Assembly: GCF_002099425.1 (NCBI RefSeq)
Contig: NW_018344285.1
Span: 806,001-870,000 of the forward strand
Length of the DNA: 64,000 bases
Origin: Phascolarctos cinereus
Lineage: Eukaryota > Chordata > Mammalia > Diprotodontia > Phascolarctidae
Direction: 5' to 3'
In this document: positions 20,335-31,429 of the stretch, one piece after another
Position numbering within the stretch: the first letter of the stretch is position 1
How the letters are laid out: every line of letters begins with the position of its first letter
Position numbers and translations under genes: made by a program
The notes under the pieces: generated by a model
The model's input: only the letters and a program-made list of their open reading frames with translations
Told to the model about the DNA's origin: nothing
The model's database searches: none

Positions 20335-20525
20335 CTCAGGACAGTAGAGAAAACAAAAGCCTGGGAGTTGGGAGAATGGAGTTCTAGTACCGGCTCTACA
20401 ACTAAGCTGTATTATCTAAGTTATGCTGTTCCATGACTGAATCTCATTTTTTCATCTGTAAAATAAAAAGTTTGAACTAGATGATCTTTAAGTACCTCTC
20501 CCTTTCTAATATCTCTGTGATTCTT
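20335..20525 (+). mobile_element. MIR3-like CORE-SINE
   Basis: tRNA-like head near 20360, CORE remnant (TTTTCATCTGTAAAATAAAA) and tail GAACTAGATGATCTTTAAGT near 20474 of the CR1/L3-shared type. Confidence 0.7.
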
Positions 20526-20639
20526 TTGGCAATATACCTTCAACGTGTTGCAGGTCTTTTAACTGGGATCAAATGAAGGACAAATATAAATGCACATACA
20601 CACGTACAAACATTCTCAGAGCAACAGAATTGGTAATGA

Positions 20640-20830
20640 AATGACTGGAAAGTACTGTCAACCAACTTCTGGAAAGATGTGTTTCAGTAGTGATTCTACC
20701 ACCACTTCTGTGACCTTTAACATGTCTTTTAAACTTTGTTGGCTTATTTCCACATCTGAAGAATGAGGTCCATGGAACTGAGGGTCCCATGCAACTCTAA
20801 CATTTTTGGTTCTATAAAGGGTTAAATCAA
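20640..20830 (+). mobile_element. MIR3-like CORE-SINE, decayed
   Basis: Weaker copy with CTGTGACCTTTAACATGTCT near 20709 and ATTTCCACATCTGAAGAATG near 20747, then a CR1-like tail. The 139-codon minus-strand frame 20658-21077 overlaps it and is not a gene. Confidence 0.55.
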
Positions 20831-21559
20831 GTGAGTACCTAGGAAAGAAACTGAAGAAAGGAAAAAAAAAGGAAGCAGAAAAGCAATGGGTTCCCAACAT
20901 ATGTGTAAGCAGGGGAATAAAGCAAAGACAAAGAAAGAAATAAACAAACAAAACAAGCAAAACCTTCAGAAATTTCAATTGATGCTGACAATCTTTTCCC
21001 TGAAAGTGGTCAGTTATCCTTGTGACCACTCTTTTCTTGACTCTTTGAATCTTGATATCCTCTAGGGCAATAGGCATATTGATAAGTCTTTCTGTTGCTT
21101 CTTTCTTACTCTCTATGGTGAATTAAAACCAGCAGTCAGTCTTGAGGATTCCCAGTAGTTCGGGTCATTTTTCATTAAAATAAGAAGCTGTGGTTCAAAA
21201 ACAAATTCCAGGTTCCTATACAGTGGCTGAAAGCTAAATCTAGTTTTACACTGAACATCTGTCTTTCCTTTCAAACTTCCTCAGCTAGGATTCTCTTCCA
21301 TAGTATAAGTACCCCAAATATATGGACAGGACAAACAGGTTTTGCTATCTTTGTGACAATGTGCCCTTAGTCACCTACTAATCTTAATGTAGTGCAGACT
21401 ATACCTAGATAGATCTATTGGCTGCAAGGTTTGTCTGTACAACAATTTCTTGAATCTAGTTACATGACAATGAGGACTTTGTTTTCAAAAGGCAAGAATA
21501 CTCATTTTGGAGTAGAATAATCTACTTGGAAATATATTTAATATAGACCCAAGCATTAA
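20831..21559. other. No feature recognised
   Basis: Nothing assigned; includes a short A-rich run near 20860. Confidence 0.5.
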
Positions 21560-22060
21560 GAGTATATTAACAAATATACATATATTCATAAATCTATACT
21601 TATACACATGTGTACAGATACAGATACATAAACATATTCATACATAAATATTCACACACATTTACATACACACATAATACATACATATGTGTATTTGTAT
21701 ATGTATGTGTATAAATATATATGTGTATATATGTATATGTATATGTATATAGTTCAGTCTTTTTGGTCATATCTGACTTTCTGTGATCTCATTTAAAGTT
21801 TTCTTGGTGGAGATAAGGAAGTGATTTGCCATTTGCTTCTTCAGCTGATTTTACAGATGAGGAAGCTGAGACAAGTGACTTACTCTTAAGAGTCTGAGGA
21901 TGGATTTGAACACTTGAAGATGAGTCTTCCTGATTCTAAGCCCAATGCTCTATGATCCATCCACTGAGCCACCTAGCTATACATACATGCATATATGCAT
22001 ACAGATGTGTGTATATGTGTATGTATATATGCATGTGTGTATATACACACACTTATCTGT
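21560..22060. repeat. Alternating TA/CA microsatellite interrupted by a SINE
   Basis: TATA/CATA/TGTA sequence at about 21560-21750 resumes at about 21980-22060. The SINE at 21751-21979 sits inside the tract. Confidence 0.8.
21751..21979 (-). mobile_element. CORE-SINE with BovB/RTE-like tail
   Basis: Minus-strand SINE. On the plus strand it starts with the reverse of the RTE-type tail (AGTTCAGTCTTTTTGGTCAT, then TGATTTGCCATTTGCTTCTT). It passes through the CORE (ACAGATGAGGAAGCTGAGAC near 21852) to the reversed tRNA-like head ending CACCTAGCT. The tail resembles that of ruminant Bov-tA/BovB elements, so mobilisation by an RTE LINE is likely. Confidence 0.8.
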
Positions 22061-22134
22061 CAGGGTATTTCATTTACAGACAATGAGTCAAAAATCACAG
22101 TAACCTCAGACAGGAAGAAAATGTTCATAGATGT

Positions 22135-22320
22135 AGTACTATAAAGTACCTTAGAAATCATATGGTCTGCTGCTTACTGAGAAAGTTTACATATGAGGAA
22201 AGTGTGACTTAAATATTTAAATTTTTTGCTTTAAGGTCCCATAAGTAATAAATGGCAGAGCTATAATTCAAATTCTGTTTTCTGTCCACTATAATACAAA
22301 AATTCTCCACACCATTTTGA
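22135..22320 (-). mobile_element. MIR3-like CORE-SINE, decayed
   Basis: Reverse CR1-like tail near 22145 (TACCTTAGAAATCATATGGT), CORE remnant near 22195 and reversed head near 22265 (TTCAAATTCTGTTTTCTG). Confidence 0.6.
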
Positions 22321-22374
22321 CTCTCTTAAACAATATAAAGGTCTCATTCATAATTCAAAATTTTTGTTACTTCC

Positions 22375-22440
22375 TCAGCACTTACCATAGTATATAATAT
22401 ATCATAAGGACTAAATAAGTGTTTATTGATTGATTTGTAT
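22375..22440 (+). mobile_element. L2/MIR 3' end fragment
   Basis: CAGCACTTACCATAGTATAT, then AATAAGTGTTTATTGATTGA, typical of the L2 3' end. Short. Confidence 0.5.
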
Positions 22441-22639
22441 CAACTAATTGATTTCTAGTCCAATCATTTAGGTTGTCCTAACAACAACTGAACCACTCAC
22501 TTCCCTTAGGAAATGAATTTTTTGCAGTGATCTCTTCTGAATATAACCACCGAGAAGGACACAGAATGAGAAAAGAGAAACTGACTCTTCCTTGGGGATT
22601 TTTTTCAGCTTATCTGCAAAGTAAAAATGCCTACTTTTC

Positions 22640-22745
22640 CATGACTCATAGCATTTATAACCAAAATATACCTTAGAGGTCAACTAGTCCAATCCTTTCA
22701 TTATACAAATGAGAAAAGAGACCTCAAAAGGCAAGTTTTGCCTGA
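22640..22745 (-). mobile_element. MIR3-like fragment
   Basis: Reverse tail CCTTAGAGGTCAACTAGTCC near 22670 and the start of the CORE (ACAAATGAGAAAAGAGAC); the head is lost. Confidence 0.6.
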
Positions 22746-22894
22746 GTTTCTACATGAAATAAGAATATTCCGCACTGGGTTCCTTAATTTCATATTCAAT
22801 ATTTCCTTTACTATACAAATCCCTCTCTCTGGATCTCTCTGGTTCTGGCTTTCTGTTTGTCGGTCTGTCTCTTTCTTTCCACATAGATCTATGT

Positions 22895-22904
22895 CTATAT
22901 CATG

Positions 22905-22940
<36 letters not shown>

Positions 22941-22942
22941 CA
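22895..22942 (+). repeat. (TCTA)n microsatellite
   Basis: About 9 perfect TCTA units followed by a short CA run. Confidence 0.95.
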
Positions 22943-23039
22943 CACACAAACATACATATGTAACTAATTTATGTCTATTTTCGCTATCAACTATCTAAAG
23001 ATACAGATAGATAAAAATGCGTAGGTAAAAATATAGATA

Positions 23040-23690
23040 AATACGTGTATACAGTATCTGTGTGCATATATTCTTTCAAATATATGTATAGCTATTCAAA
23101 TATTAGTGTATTATATGTTTAAACACATGCACATTTATAAATTCAAATATGTATATACCCATAGGTGCTTATAGATGTTCACGTGTGCACATGCATGTAA
23201 TATAAATGATGACACACATATACATGCTTACATGCACATATGTATGTATATACATGCATATGTCTTGATTTGTATGTAGCTATTTAATCATATGATAACC
23301 ACACATACATAGTTATGTGTACATATGTATATACATATGGGTGTGTCTGCATGCACATATGCATACACACATATATATGCTTATACATACACATATGTAT
23401 GTGCATGGATACACATGTGCAGATATATGTATATGCATATATGTATGTATATATGTGTATATCTTATATATTGAGTATGTACAACCACACACATGTGTGG
23501 GATGTCTAGTCATTTACAAATGACATAAAATACTTTATAATGCTTACTTAAAACTCACAAACATATATGTGTTATATATGTGCATATGTGCATATACACA
23601 TAGATGTTTTATAATTCATTATATATGTATGGACATGTATGTATTTCTACATATGTATGCATGTGCATATGGCATTGTGTTTGTGTGTGT
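23040..23690. repeat. Long degenerate alternating TA/CA/TG tract
   Basis: About 650 bp dominated by ATAT, CATA, TGTA and GTGT units, with less pure parts. The overlapping Cys/Tyr/Ile/His-rich frames on both strands are artefacts of it. Confidence 0.85.
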
Positions 23691-23884
23691 AATAGTCAAG
23701 TTTCTTGAGCTTTATGTAATCATTATAAACTTCAGACTTCAGGGATATCCATAATCCAGGAAGAACCTTTTCTTTGTAAAATTTTAGTGGCTCATCTTAA
23801 TTGAAACTAGAGATGATGGCAGAATCATGAAATCCAGAAGAATTGGTACTGAAAAACTTCCTTTGAGTATCTGCAGTTTTATTT

Positions 23885-24150
23885 ATTTAACAAATATTTC
23901 TTAAGCACCTATTATTTATGAGGATCCATACTAGTCTGACAAAAATAAAACTAATTCCTGCTCCCAAGGAGTTCCCTCTGCTCTAGAGGGAAGGGTGTGG
24001 CAGGAGAGATGTTACAATCTGTATGCCAATAAGAAACAAATTAAGCAATTTTAGGTGAGGAAAAAATATTGGTAACACTTGGAGGCAAGTGGAAGGCTCA
24101 TAAAAATCTTTATGAAGTGGCACTTGAGCTGAGCATTGAAGAGGAATGGA
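23885..24150 (-). mobile_element. L2 LINE, 3' end (copy A)
   Basis: Reversed L2 3' end (ATTTCTTAAGCACCTATT near 23900), then the 'ctcccaaggagttccctctg' block and the 'ggcacttgagctgagcattg' block near 24119. Copy A of three L2 copies in the same orientation. Confidence 0.7.
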
Positions 24151-24449
24151 AATGATGTGGGGTTTCTCAGATTCTTAAAACAGCCAACTGAGGAGACCTA
24201 GATTCTAACAAGAATGAACAGGACAAGGACCACACTTGATTAGGCTAAAAATAGTTTGTGTTGTAAAACTAATGTCTTCACCTTGGTAAATTCACTGCTC
24301 CTTCCAGCTGGGCAAAAGGACATGTATATTTTTGCCTTTTGATTCATCTCTTCTGAAAGATGGAAGACAGGTCAATGTCATGGAACTTCACCTTTTTTGT
24401 TGATAGTGGTATATGGAAGATTACTTTTCAGTGATCCAACAAAGTAATT

Positions 24450-24560
<111 letters not shown>

Positions 24561-24584
24561 ATCCTGGTCTTTTTATTTAGAAGT

Positions 24585-26070
24585 TCTGGAAATAAAAAGA
24601 AAGGAAAAACAAACAACTGGCCCTGTTCTAAAGCAGTTCACAGAATAATGAGGGAAACTACATTCAGACAGGTATGTACAAACAAGGTATATACAGAAAA
24701 AAAAAAATAAAGGCATGGGCTCAAAGAGAAGGCATTAAGATTAAGGAGGACTAACAAAAGCTTTTTTGCCGAAGATGTAACTTTGCTGAAACTTAAAGAA
24801 AGTAAAGGAAATCAAAACTTGGAGATATAGAGAGAAAGATTACCAGGTACAGGGGACAGTCAGTGAAAGTACTCAGTCAAATGTAATTTCCCATCTGAAG
24901 TAAAGGAAGGAGGCCAATGTCACTGAATCACAGAGTAAATGGAAAAGTGTAAGAAAACTGGAAAGACAGATTATGAAGGACTTTGAAAGACAGATAATTT
25001 GTATTTAATTCTGTAAATAAGAGGAAGCTACCAGAATTTATTGAATAGGGAACCTAGATTGCAAGCTTGGTAACTGGGACAATGGTGCTACCCTTTACAG
25101 TAATTGGGAAATTAGGAAGAGGGGAGACGTTGTGGGGAAAGATAATGAATTCAGTTTTGGACTCATCACGTTTAAGATGTCTAACTACCAAAAGGCAGTT
25201 AGAAGTGAGAGACAGGAAATCACAAGAGGTTCCAGCTTTACAAATAGATTTGAGATTACTTGTATATAGAGATGTTCACTTAATTGATGGGAGCTAATGT
25301 GGTCATCCAGTGAAATAGTAGAGAGAAGGGAAAAAAAAAGGTCCCAGCACATAGCCTTGAAGATCACTCATGGTTATAGGAGATAACCTCCATGAAAATC
25401 CAGCAGAAAAGAATTAGGAGTGGTCCAAGAGTAGGAGAATCAGGAGGAAGTTGTATTATGAAAACCTATACCTACAGAATAGATGTTATCAAGGAGAAGA
25501 AGGTGATAATGACAAAGACTGTAGAGAGGTCAAGAAGGATGAGAACTGAGAAAAGGCCATCAGATTTGGAAAACAAAAGAGTACTACTGATTTTGAAGGG
25601 AGCAGTTTTAGTTAAACAATGAGGTGGGAAACCAGAGTACAGATATAAGAGTGAGAGAAAAAGTAGAAAAATCTATTGTAGACAACATTCTAAGGAGTTT
25701 ATCCATGAAATGGATGAGGGACAGAGAATGATAGCAAGAGGGGCTGGAAGAATCAAGTGAGGATTGTTTGAGGATGCAGGAGACATGATCATGGTAGGAA
25801 GTAAGGACCATCCAGTAGACAAAGAAATAATAAAAAATTAGTGTGAGAATAAGAATGCTAGACAGGACAATTTTCTGGAGAGGATGAGATCACTTATGCA
25901 TGTAGAAAGGTTTGTCTTGGCAAGGTGAAGGACTACCTTATTATGTGAGACAGAGGCTAAGGAGTAGAGAGTGGAACAAGGCATTTGATTGATGTAAGAT
26001 AAGGAGTGGGAAAAGAGGGAGCTACCAAAGAAAGTTGTCAATATTTTCAGTAAAATATGAGGTGACACGT
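24585..26070 (-). mobile_element. L2 LINE with reverse-transcriptase remnants (copy B)
   Basis: About 1.5 kb of L2 read on the minus strand. RT motifs of the L2/CR1 clade survive in order. CYHSLSLIHFMDKLL (near 25720-25680) stands for NYRPISLL..KLL. SVLILLDLSTVF (25548-25512) stands for the motif around LLDLSAAFDTVDH. IFKAMCWD (25367-25344) stands for PQGSVLGP. The 3' UTR follows to 24585. Multiple breaks; ancient and inactive. Confidence 0.75.
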
Positions 26071-26234
26071 ATAAGCTAAGAGCATGAGGATAGAAAAGCT
26101 ATAGGAGGTTTGAGGAAGGATGAAAATTTTTGAAAACCACTGCAGCATGTGAGATAGTGAATGTATTAGGCAGATGAAAAGGGATTTCAGGGAGGGCCCA
26201 GCTGAAATTATGTAACCAATATTAGTACTCAGAA

Positions 26235-27130
26235 AGTCAGGCAATAAGTATTTATTAAGCATCAACTGTGTACTACATACTGTGCTAAGCACTGGAAATG
26301 CAAAGAAAGACAAAAGACAGTTTCCTTGCTCTCAAGGAACTCACAATGGAAAAGACGAGACAGTATACAAACACGTATGTACAAACAAGTTATAAAAATA
26401 GGAACAGGGAAAGAATAGAGGGAAGGTACCCAGAATAGAAGAGATTGGGAAATATTTCCAGAAGATGTAATTTTATCTGTAACTTTAAGGAATCCAGGGA
26501 AGGCAGGAGGTAGAAATGAGAAATAAGAGCATTCCAGTTATAGAAGACAGTCAGAAAATCCCTATAGTGGAGACATCAAGTGTCTTGTTTGAACAGCCAG
26601 GATTCCAGTGTCACTACATTGAGAAATACTTGGAAGGGTAGGTGGAGTATAAGGCTCAAGAGGACTGGAAAGGTGTGTGGGAATAGGTTATGGAGTGTTT
26701 TGAATGCTAAGCAAGGGGTTTTGTATTTGATCTTGGAATTGAGTAGTCACTAGAATTTAGTGAATAAAGGCATGACATGCACTTTACTAAAATTACTTTG
26801 GTGGCTGAATGAATGATGCACTGCAGTAGGGAGACCAACTAGAAGGTGGACACAATAACTCAGAAAAAGGGGTTGAATGTCTGTACCAGGGAGATGGCAG
26901 TATCCGAAGAGAGAAGAGGGAATATTTAAGATATCCCCAAGGTGAAAGAGACAGGGATGGCAACATCTCACATGGGGGAGAGGACAGTGAGCAGGCAAGG
27001 ATAAAACCTAAGTTTTTAAATTTGAAGTATAGGAAGGATGGTGCTTCCATTAACAGTAATAGGGAAGTTTGGGAGGAGGAAGTGTTTAGGGGGAAAGATA
27101 GTACATTAGATTTTGGATAAATTGAAATTA
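26235..27130 (-). mobile_element. L2 LINE, 3' part (copy C)
   Basis: Reversed 3' end AAGTATTTATTAAGCATCAA near 26246 and GTGCTAAGCACTGGAAATGC near 26282, then 'ctctcaaggaactcacaatg', 'gtgtcttgtttgaacagcca', 'ggagtgttttgaatgctaag', and 'tttggtggctgaatgaatga' near 26798. The best-preserved L2 3' end in the window; antisense frames at 26750-27050 are artefacts. Confidence 0.85.
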
Positions 27131-27164
27131 ATATATCTACTGAAATTCTTGTCTTGATGTTCTT

Positions 27165-27893
27165 CCCCCCCCATAGTATTTTTTAAAACAATTCATGTAA
27201 AATAGTTTTCAGCATTAATTTTTGTAAGATTTTGAATTTCAAATTTTTCTCCCTCACACCTTTTCCACACCCTTCCCCAAGACAGCAAGCAATCTGATGT
27301 AGGTTATGCATGTACAGCCATGTTAAACATATTTCCACATTAGTCATGCTGTGGAAAAAAAGATCAGAACAAAAACCATGAAAAAGGAAAAAAAAATGAA
27401 AAAAATGAAAAAAAATTCTTCGATCTGCATTCAGACTCCATAGCTCTTTCTTTGGACATGGTTAGCGTTTTCCTTCATGAGCCTTTTGGAATTATCTTGG
27501 ATTACTGTATTCCTGAAAAGAGCTGAGTCATTCATAGTTGATCATCATACAATGTGGCTGATACTGTGTACAATGCTCTTCTGATTCTTCTCACTTCACT
27601 CAGCATCAGTTCATGTTAAGTCTTTCCAGATTTTTTTCTGAAATCTGCCTGCTCATCATTTCAACATTAGTATTCCTTTACATTCATATAGCACAACTTG
27701 TTCTGTTATTCCCCAAATTTATGGGCATCCTCACAATTTCCAATTCTTTGCCATCACAAAAAAGAACTGCTACAAATATTTTTGCACATATGGGTCCTTT
27801 TCCCCTTTTTTATGATCTCTTTGAGATACAGACCTAGTAGTGGCATTGCTGGATCAAAGAGTATGCAAAGTTTTATAGCCCTTTGTCAAAATT
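27165..27893 (-). mobile_element. L1 LINE, 3' end fragment
   Basis: About 730 bp of L1 3' UTR and ORF2 end in reverse, uninterrupted. This copy served here as reference for the L1 3' end (pyrimidine block near 27245, GATGTAGGTTATGCATGT near 27296, ORF2 C-terminal block at 27600-27870). It ends abruptly at about 27893, next to a plus-strand L1. Confidence 0.9.
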
Positions 27894-27896
27894 CTT

Positions 27897-29345
27897 AAAG
27901 GAAAAGTTAAGTGAGTTCTTGAAGAAATAGACAGCAAAACTAAAGTAGTGGAAGACATCAACAACCCTCTCTCAGATCTTGAAAAATCCAACCAAAATTT
28001 AAACAAGAAAGAAACTAAGGAGATAAATAGAATATTAGAAAGTTTATATGGTAGACTTTTGACATGATTTGGATATAATGGGTGACACCATAAGTAAATT
28101 AGGAGGACAAGGAGTAGTCTACCAGTCAGTTCTATGGGAAGAGGAATAATTCATGACCAAAGAAAAGACAGAGCATTACAAAATGTAAAATAGATCATTT
28201 TGATTTATAATTAAATTAAATTAAAAGCTTTTGTACAAACAAAACAATGAAACCAAGATTAGAAGGGAAGAAGAAAGATGGGAAAATAACTTAATGGCTA
28301 CTCTTTCTGATAAAAGCCACATTTCTCAAAATGTATAGAAAACAGTCAAATTTATGAGAATATAAGCCATTCCCCAGTGATATTGTCAAAGGATATGAAA
28401 AGGTGGTTTTCAGATGAAGAAATCAAAGCTATCTATATGCATTTGAAGAAATACTCTAAATCACTTTTGATTAGAGAAATACAAATAAAAACAACTTTGA
28501 GATACCACCTTACACCTATCAGATTGGTTAATATGACAGAAAAGGGAAATGATAAATGCATTAGAAGATATGGGAAAATTGGCCCACTAATACTCTAGTG
28601 ATGGGGTTGTGAACTAATCTAACCATTCTGTAGAGCAGTTTGGCACAATACTCAAAGAGCAAACAAATTGTGCATACCCTTTGATCTACCAATACCACTA
28701 CTAGATCTGTATCCCAAAGAAATCATAAAAAGGCAAAAGGACCTACATATACAAATATATTTATAGCAGCCCTTTCTGTGGGGTCAAAATATTGGAAATT
28801 GAGGGGATGCCCATCAATTCAGGAATGGCTGAACAAGCTGTGATGTATGAATATAATGGTATACAATTGTACAATAAGAAATTAAGAAAAGGAAGATTTC
28901 AGAAAGTCCTGGAAAGACTTGAACTAATTGATGCACAGTGAAACAAATAGAACCAGGAAACCATTGTACACAGTATCTGCAACACTGTGTGATGATCAAC
29001 TATGAATGACACAAGACATTTATAAAGGACTCATGAAGGAAGATGTTGTCTTTATCCAGATACAAAAATGATGTACTTTGAATGCACATTGAAGTATATT
29101 TTTTCACTCACTTTATTCTTTCTCATTTTTTCCTTGTCTTCTGTTTCTTCCTCCACAGCTGTGACTAATATGGAAATATTTTTTACATGATAGCACATGT
29201 ACAAACCATATCAAACTTACTGTCATTTTCAGAAGAGGGGAGGTAGGGAAGGAGAAAAATTGGAACTTGAAATTTTGTAAAAATCAATACTAAAATTTTT
29301 CTTTACACTAGAGAAAAAATGCTATTTCAAAAAAAAAAAAGAAAA
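27897..29345 (+). mobile_element. L1 LINE with internal deletion, 3' end complete
   Basis: Starts in the endonuclease (27905-28060 matches 10229-10390), jumps near 28065-28075 to the ORF2 C-terminal part, then continues through the 3' UTR to an A-rich tail at 29328-29345. The frame 28377-28598 (YHLTPIRLVNMTEKGND and neighbours) is recognisable ORF2 C-terminal sequence. All of the RT core is missing. Confidence 0.88.
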
Positions 29346-30524
29346 AAAGAAATCCCCAAATGCAAACTTCTCCCATTATTATAGCCCAAATCCAGAGCTT
29401 GATCAAGTGATTTCTGAGGTTCTGAGGGCTAAGTCAACAAGTCACAAAGCCTGTTAATTACATCATTATTTGAACCATCAGGTTTTGCAACTTTTCAGGG
29501 ACAGATTTTAGTGAAGTGAAAGGAATCCTGATTTAGGATTCAGAAGATCTGACTTGTAGTACTATCATGACTGTTAAGAAAATGTTTCACATAACTGAAT
29601 GTAGGGAAGATCAATTCCTTTCATTTCCATTTTCTTCAATGTCATTAACATTGAGGCTTCTGTATCTGAACCTAGTCTCTAGGTCTAATGCTTAAATCTT
29701 CATGTTTTACAATTAAAGTCCAATCATGTACTAGATTTGTTCTTGTATTTTTTATGCATTTTCTACAATTAATTTTCTATTACAATAAACCTGATAAATT
29801 TTTCTGATAAATTTGCGATAATCATTCTCTTAAAAATTTAGATTAAAAGTAAATGAAGAATTCTTTGAATTTCCACAACAAAATTCAAGCAAAGTGTTTG
29901 GACCCTTTATAATATAGAGAGAAATAGAAAGAGAGGGAAAGAAAGAAGAAAAGAGACGGAGACAGAGATGGAGGTATGCTGCTCAAATGGGTTTTAGGAT
30001 TTTCAATCTGGGTATACATTTCTTTCACTGTCTTTTGTAAGAGAGAAGGGAGCAGGGATGTCAAGTTTCAACTTGCACTGCATATAACTATTGAAAAGCC
30101 AGTTCTTTAAATGATATGGTCATATTTTTCTTTATTTGTTTAAATAGTGCTAACTTAGAATTGTTGAAGCCCAAAGCCAAATGACATCACTTAAAACATA
30201 CAGACCACGCAACACAATTCCTTGAAAGTTAGCATTAACTCATAAAAATGGCAATGAGCGAAAACTTGATATTAACATTTTCATTTCTCTACGTACAAAA
30301 AGAGGCTTTTATGTGAATATTTATCTCCAGTTTATGAAAATGGTAAAGGAATATGGGGGAAAACAGTGTGATGTATATGTTTGTTTATAAACATATGATG
30401 CCTATTTCAAATATTGACTAATATATCAAGTTTCTGTCACTTTACAAATAAATCTGATTTAAAAAAATCTAACTGCTTCTTTGGAGACTTTCATTTTTAT
30501 TTCTAATTAATGGTCTAAATATTA
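29346..30524. other. Mostly unassigned; possible MIR remnant
   Basis: AT-rich sequence with a possible MIR remnant around 29510-29600 and a purine-rich patch near 29920-29970. Otherwise nothing recognised. Confidence 0.45.
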
Positions 30525-30660
30525 TTTTGTGGACTGAGAGTCAGGCAGCTTAGGGTCTTTTTTAGATCTGTTACTGACTCACTGTGTGACATTGATTAAG
30601 TAACACAATTTCTAAATTTGAATAGGACTGCAAGATTCTCAGATAAAAGGATATAAATAA
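30525..30660 (+). mobile_element. MIR-like CORE-SINE fragment
   Basis: Head and start of CORE only: GAGAGTCAGGCAGCTTAGGG, then CACTGTGTGACATTGATTAA near 30580; 3' part decayed. Confidence 0.5.
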
Positions 30661-30722
30661 GGATTCCATTTGCCAGAAAAGAACCATCATTGCATCCCCC
30701 CACCTTTTCTTTTTCTTTACAG

Positions 30723-30825
30723 TTCATTGCCAGATGCTACTTGATCCCACTCTTCTGGACAGAGAAAGAATGCCAAGGCTAGAATCAAACCCAACTTGGG
30801 TTCCAGCCAGGTATTCATTCGAAAG
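30723..30825 (+). other. Candidate host exon (unproven)
   Basis: A strong pyrimidine run ends CTTTTTCTTTACAG at 30722. The following 103 bases end at GAAAG, followed by GTATGT. One phase is open across the whole stretch (HCQMLLDPTLLDRERMPRLE, then SNPTWVPARYSFE). I do not recognise the peptide. An alternative donor lies at 30810 (CCAG/GTATTC). An open phase of 33 codons is not significant alone, and no neighbouring exon was found. It could be a coding exon, a lncRNA exon or chance. Confidence 0.22.
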
Positions 30826-31285
30826 GTATGTCAAAAGCTGGTTCTACATGGTGCCAAACATTTGGAAAGAAGCCAAAAATTCCATATGGCTGTCTTAATA
30901 ACTAGAAATGTAGGTACTCCTTGTTATTGGTAAACTGAATATGGTGGTTAATTACAATGATCAAATTACGAAGTTAGTAATCTGTCATATGTTACCTAAA
31001 CTCTTCAATTACCTCTGATCCCATTGTTAGCACTTAAATTAGTCACTGGAGTAGGGAGCGTAAGGCTCTACCAGCATTGCCATCCAGCTCCATTGCCTAA
31101 CTCTCATCTGGTTAGAGCCATGTCAGGCCAAAAGCCTGGTAAGAGCCAGAGCTTCGTTGTCAAAATACAGAATCTTTTCTGTTGTGTTTTGTTAAAACGG
31201 TATGGTTCTATTGAGTGTCCTGTACATGATTCCCACAAAAGAAAATATTTTATACAACAGCAATGAGCAAATAAAAAGGGAAAAA
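30826..31285. other. No feature recognised
   Basis: Somewhat GC-richer stretch around 31030-31170; its short open frame has no family resemblance. Confidence 0.45.
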
Positions 31286-31429
31286 TTTGTTTTGGTGAGG
31301 CAATTGGGGTTAAATGACACGTTCAGAGTCACACAGCTAATGAATATTATGTGTCTAAGTGCAGATTTGAACTCAGGTCCTCCTGACTTCAAGGCTGGTG
31401 CTCTATCCACTGTACTGCCTTGCTGCCCC
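31286..31429 (-). mobile_element. tRNA-derived CORE-SINE (WSINE/MAR1 type)
   Basis: Minus-strand copy of the SINE at 2400. It shows GGTGAGGCAATTGGGGTTAA near 31294, TTTGAACTCAGGTCCTCCTG near 31366 and the 5' end CTTGCTGCCCC at 31429. Two overlapping open frames (one per strand) are SINE artefacts. Confidence 0.9.

Noticed and set aside
20658-21077. A 139-codon minus-strand open frame
   Set aside because: It overlaps a MIR3-like SINE and low-complexity sequence; no recognisable domain.
22895-23690. Regularly repeated short units resembling a CRISPR array
   Set aside because: They are tetranucleotide and dinucleotide microsatellites with no unique spacers of constant length.
27165-29345. Twin-priming (5' inversion) of a single L1
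   Set aside because: Both pieces include the L1 3' end, whereas twin-priming inverts only an upstream 5' segment.
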